From NCBI GenBank assembly GCA_963815775.1, contig CAWFIB010000021.1, positions 62,001 through 126,000 on the forward strand: a stretch of DNA of 64,000 nucleotides, in the 5' to 3' direction. Below the pieces are notes generated by a model, which worked only from the letters and a program-made list of their open reading frames with translations, did not search any database and was not told the DNA's origin. Numbering within the stretch: the first letter of the stretch is position 1; every line of letters begins with the position of its first letter. The DNA is from CAVVDY01 sp963815775 (GTDB lineage: Bacteria > Acidobacteriota > Terriglobia > Terriglobales > Acidobacteriaceae). Made by a program: the position numbers and the translations under genes. Positions 63,025 through 64,000 of this stretch are shown piece after piece.

Positions 63025-64000
63025 ATGATGCCAAACCCGAGTTCTGCCTCATCCGCCCACGAGCAGCCCGACTACCTGTTCGCCATCGCAATTCTGGCGG
63101 CAGGCAAAGGCACCCGGCTCAAATCGCGGCATCCCAAGGTCCTGCACGAGATTGGCGGGCGGCCGCTGCTGGCGCACGTCGTGGCCGCCGCCCGGCGCGT
63201 GGTACCGCCGCAAAACATCTTTGCCATCATTGGGCACGAGGCGGATCGGGTGGAGGCGGCGCTGTGCTCGACGGGCATCCACTTCGTGCTGCAGGCAGAC
63301 CAACTAGGGACGGGACACGCCATCATGCAGGCGCGCAGCGCCTTGCAGCAGTTCGCACATGTGCTGGTGCTCTCCGGCGATGTGCCGCTCATCCAGGCAC
63401 AGACCATCGCGGGGGTGCGTGATTTTCACATCGACAGCGATGCTGCCATGACCGTGCTCACCGCGCGTCCTGACGATCCTACGGGATACGGACGGATCTT
63501 CCGGCGCACGCTGCACGGGCGGACCACCGACGAGCTGGAGCGCATTGTCGAGCAGAGGTCGCTCACCGGCGACGAAGGCGAGCAGCGCGAGGTCAACTCC
63601 GGCATCTACGCCTTTGCCACCAAGCCGCTGTTCCGGCACATCGACCGGCTGACCACCGACAACTCTGCGCGCGAGTTCTATCTCACCGACATGGCCGCCA
63701 TCCTGAGCGGCTCCGGCGAAAGGGTGATGGCCCTGGCCGCCGATGATTCCAACGAAGTGCTGGGCGTGAACACGCGCATGGAACTGGCGAAGCTCGATGC
63801 CAAGCTGCGCGCCAGGAAGGCGAACGAACTGATGGCGGCAGGCACCACTATCTTCCGTCCTGAGACCTGCGACATCGATGCCGACGTTGAAGTCGGGAGC
63901 GATACGGTGATCGAGCCGTTCGTGCAGATCATCGGGAAGACGAAGATCGGTTCCGACTGTCGCATTCGCTCGTATTCGGTGATCACCAACTGCGAGATCG
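63025..64000 (+). CDS. glmU: Bifunctional UDP-GlcNAc pyrophosphorylase / GlcN-1-P acetyltransferase (partial)
   Basis: The 3' end lies beyond the window; about 325 residues are present. The uridyltransferase domain has LAAGKGTRLKSRHPKVLHEI (residues about 25-44), QADQLGTGHAIMQ, VLSGDVPLI, GYGRI, and YLTDMAAI. It ends in the start of the left-handed beta-helix (GTTIFRPETCDIDADVEVG; TVIEPFVQIIGKTKIG). An ATG 3 bases later is an alternative start. It is co-oriented with yvcK. Confidence 0.92.
   Translation, partial: MMPNPSSASSAHEQPDYLFAIAILAAGKGTRLKSRHPKVLHEIGGRPLLAHVVAAARRVVPPQNIFAIIGHEADRVEAALCSTGIHFVLQADQLGTGHAIMQARSALQQFAHVLVLSGDVPLIQAQTIAGVRDFHIDSDAAMTVLTARPDDPTGYGRIFRRTLHGRTTDELERIVEQRSLTGDEGEQREVNSGIYAFATKPLFRHIDRLTTDNSAREFYLTDMAAILSGSGERVMALAADDSNEVLGVNTRMELAKLDAKLRARKANELMAAGTTIFRPETCDIDADVEVGSDTVIEPFVQIIGKTKIGSDCRIRSYSVITNCEI

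Overview
The window looks like a chromosomal segment of an Acidobacteriota, most like Terriglobia of the Koribacter type. This rests on gene content rather than a marker search. The segment is GC-rich. It carries an Oar-like TonB receptor with an N-terminal carboxypeptidase-regulatory domain, VWFA-related and PEP-CTERM secreted proteins, a GerW/YtfJ homologue in an otherwise Gram-negative gene set, and dense REP-type palindromes between genes. Housekeeping genes (recG, coaE, purH, carA, carB, lepB, yvcK, glmU, ychF, selA) alternate with secreted proteins of unknown role and small accessory modules.

Layout. Positions 1-5.3 kb hold a secreted hypothetical, a BrkB-type membrane protein, a tRNA-Pro(UGG) whose 3' end is duplicated around a two-gene toxin-antitoxin-like cassette, a 2'-5' RNA ligase-like protein and an M64 peptidase. 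5.4-17 kb holds the TonB receptor, a decayed IS481-type transposase, selA, gerW, a 186-bp inverted-repeat element, recG and a fibronectin-III secreted protein. 17-26.9 kb holds an MFS transporter, a tandem pair of PEP-CTERM proteins, a YjbQ-type enzyme, tatA, a cation/proton antiporter, a class A penicillin-binding protein and a TPR protein. 26.9-29.8 kb holds the strongest accessory candidate: a STAND NTPase with C-terminal membrane helices, translationally coupled to a SIR2-like/TIR protein. 29.8-37.2 kb holds a cupin, two small hypotheticals and a cytochrome c maturation cluster (ccmF, ccmH, a CcmI-like protein, a carboxypeptidase-regulatory-like protein) interrupted by a solo hicB and repeats. 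37.2-39.1 kb holds a divergent TcmP / three-Cys-motif (DUF5131) pair. 39.2-53.9 kb holds ychF, a DUF4149 protein, coaE, an S41-family protein without its catalytic dyad, fabG, an XRE regulator, purH, a VOC protein, a VWFA protein, a MoaD-MoaE fusion, NYN, FkbM and DUF72 proteins and an MFS exporter. 54-64 kb holds carB, a REP-associated transposase (RAYT) wedged between carB and carA, a DUF4440 protein, lepB, a Cys-rich protein, a TPR protein, yvcK and the start of glmU.

Two repeat systems run through the intergenic DNA. One is REP palindromes arranged as two kinds of roughly 65-72 bp doublet; one kind flanks the RAYT gene on both sides, so that protein is the natural candidate for their mobilisation. 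The other is a set of short arrays with a strict 7-bp period but different unit sequences (for example GTGGCTA, GAAACTN, GCGAAAA, CTGACAA), sitting at gene starts or ends and in places read into proteins. Neither is explained by the genes themselves.

Gene identities come from reading motifs and overall sequence. No database search was run, so family names on hypothetical proteins are judgements.
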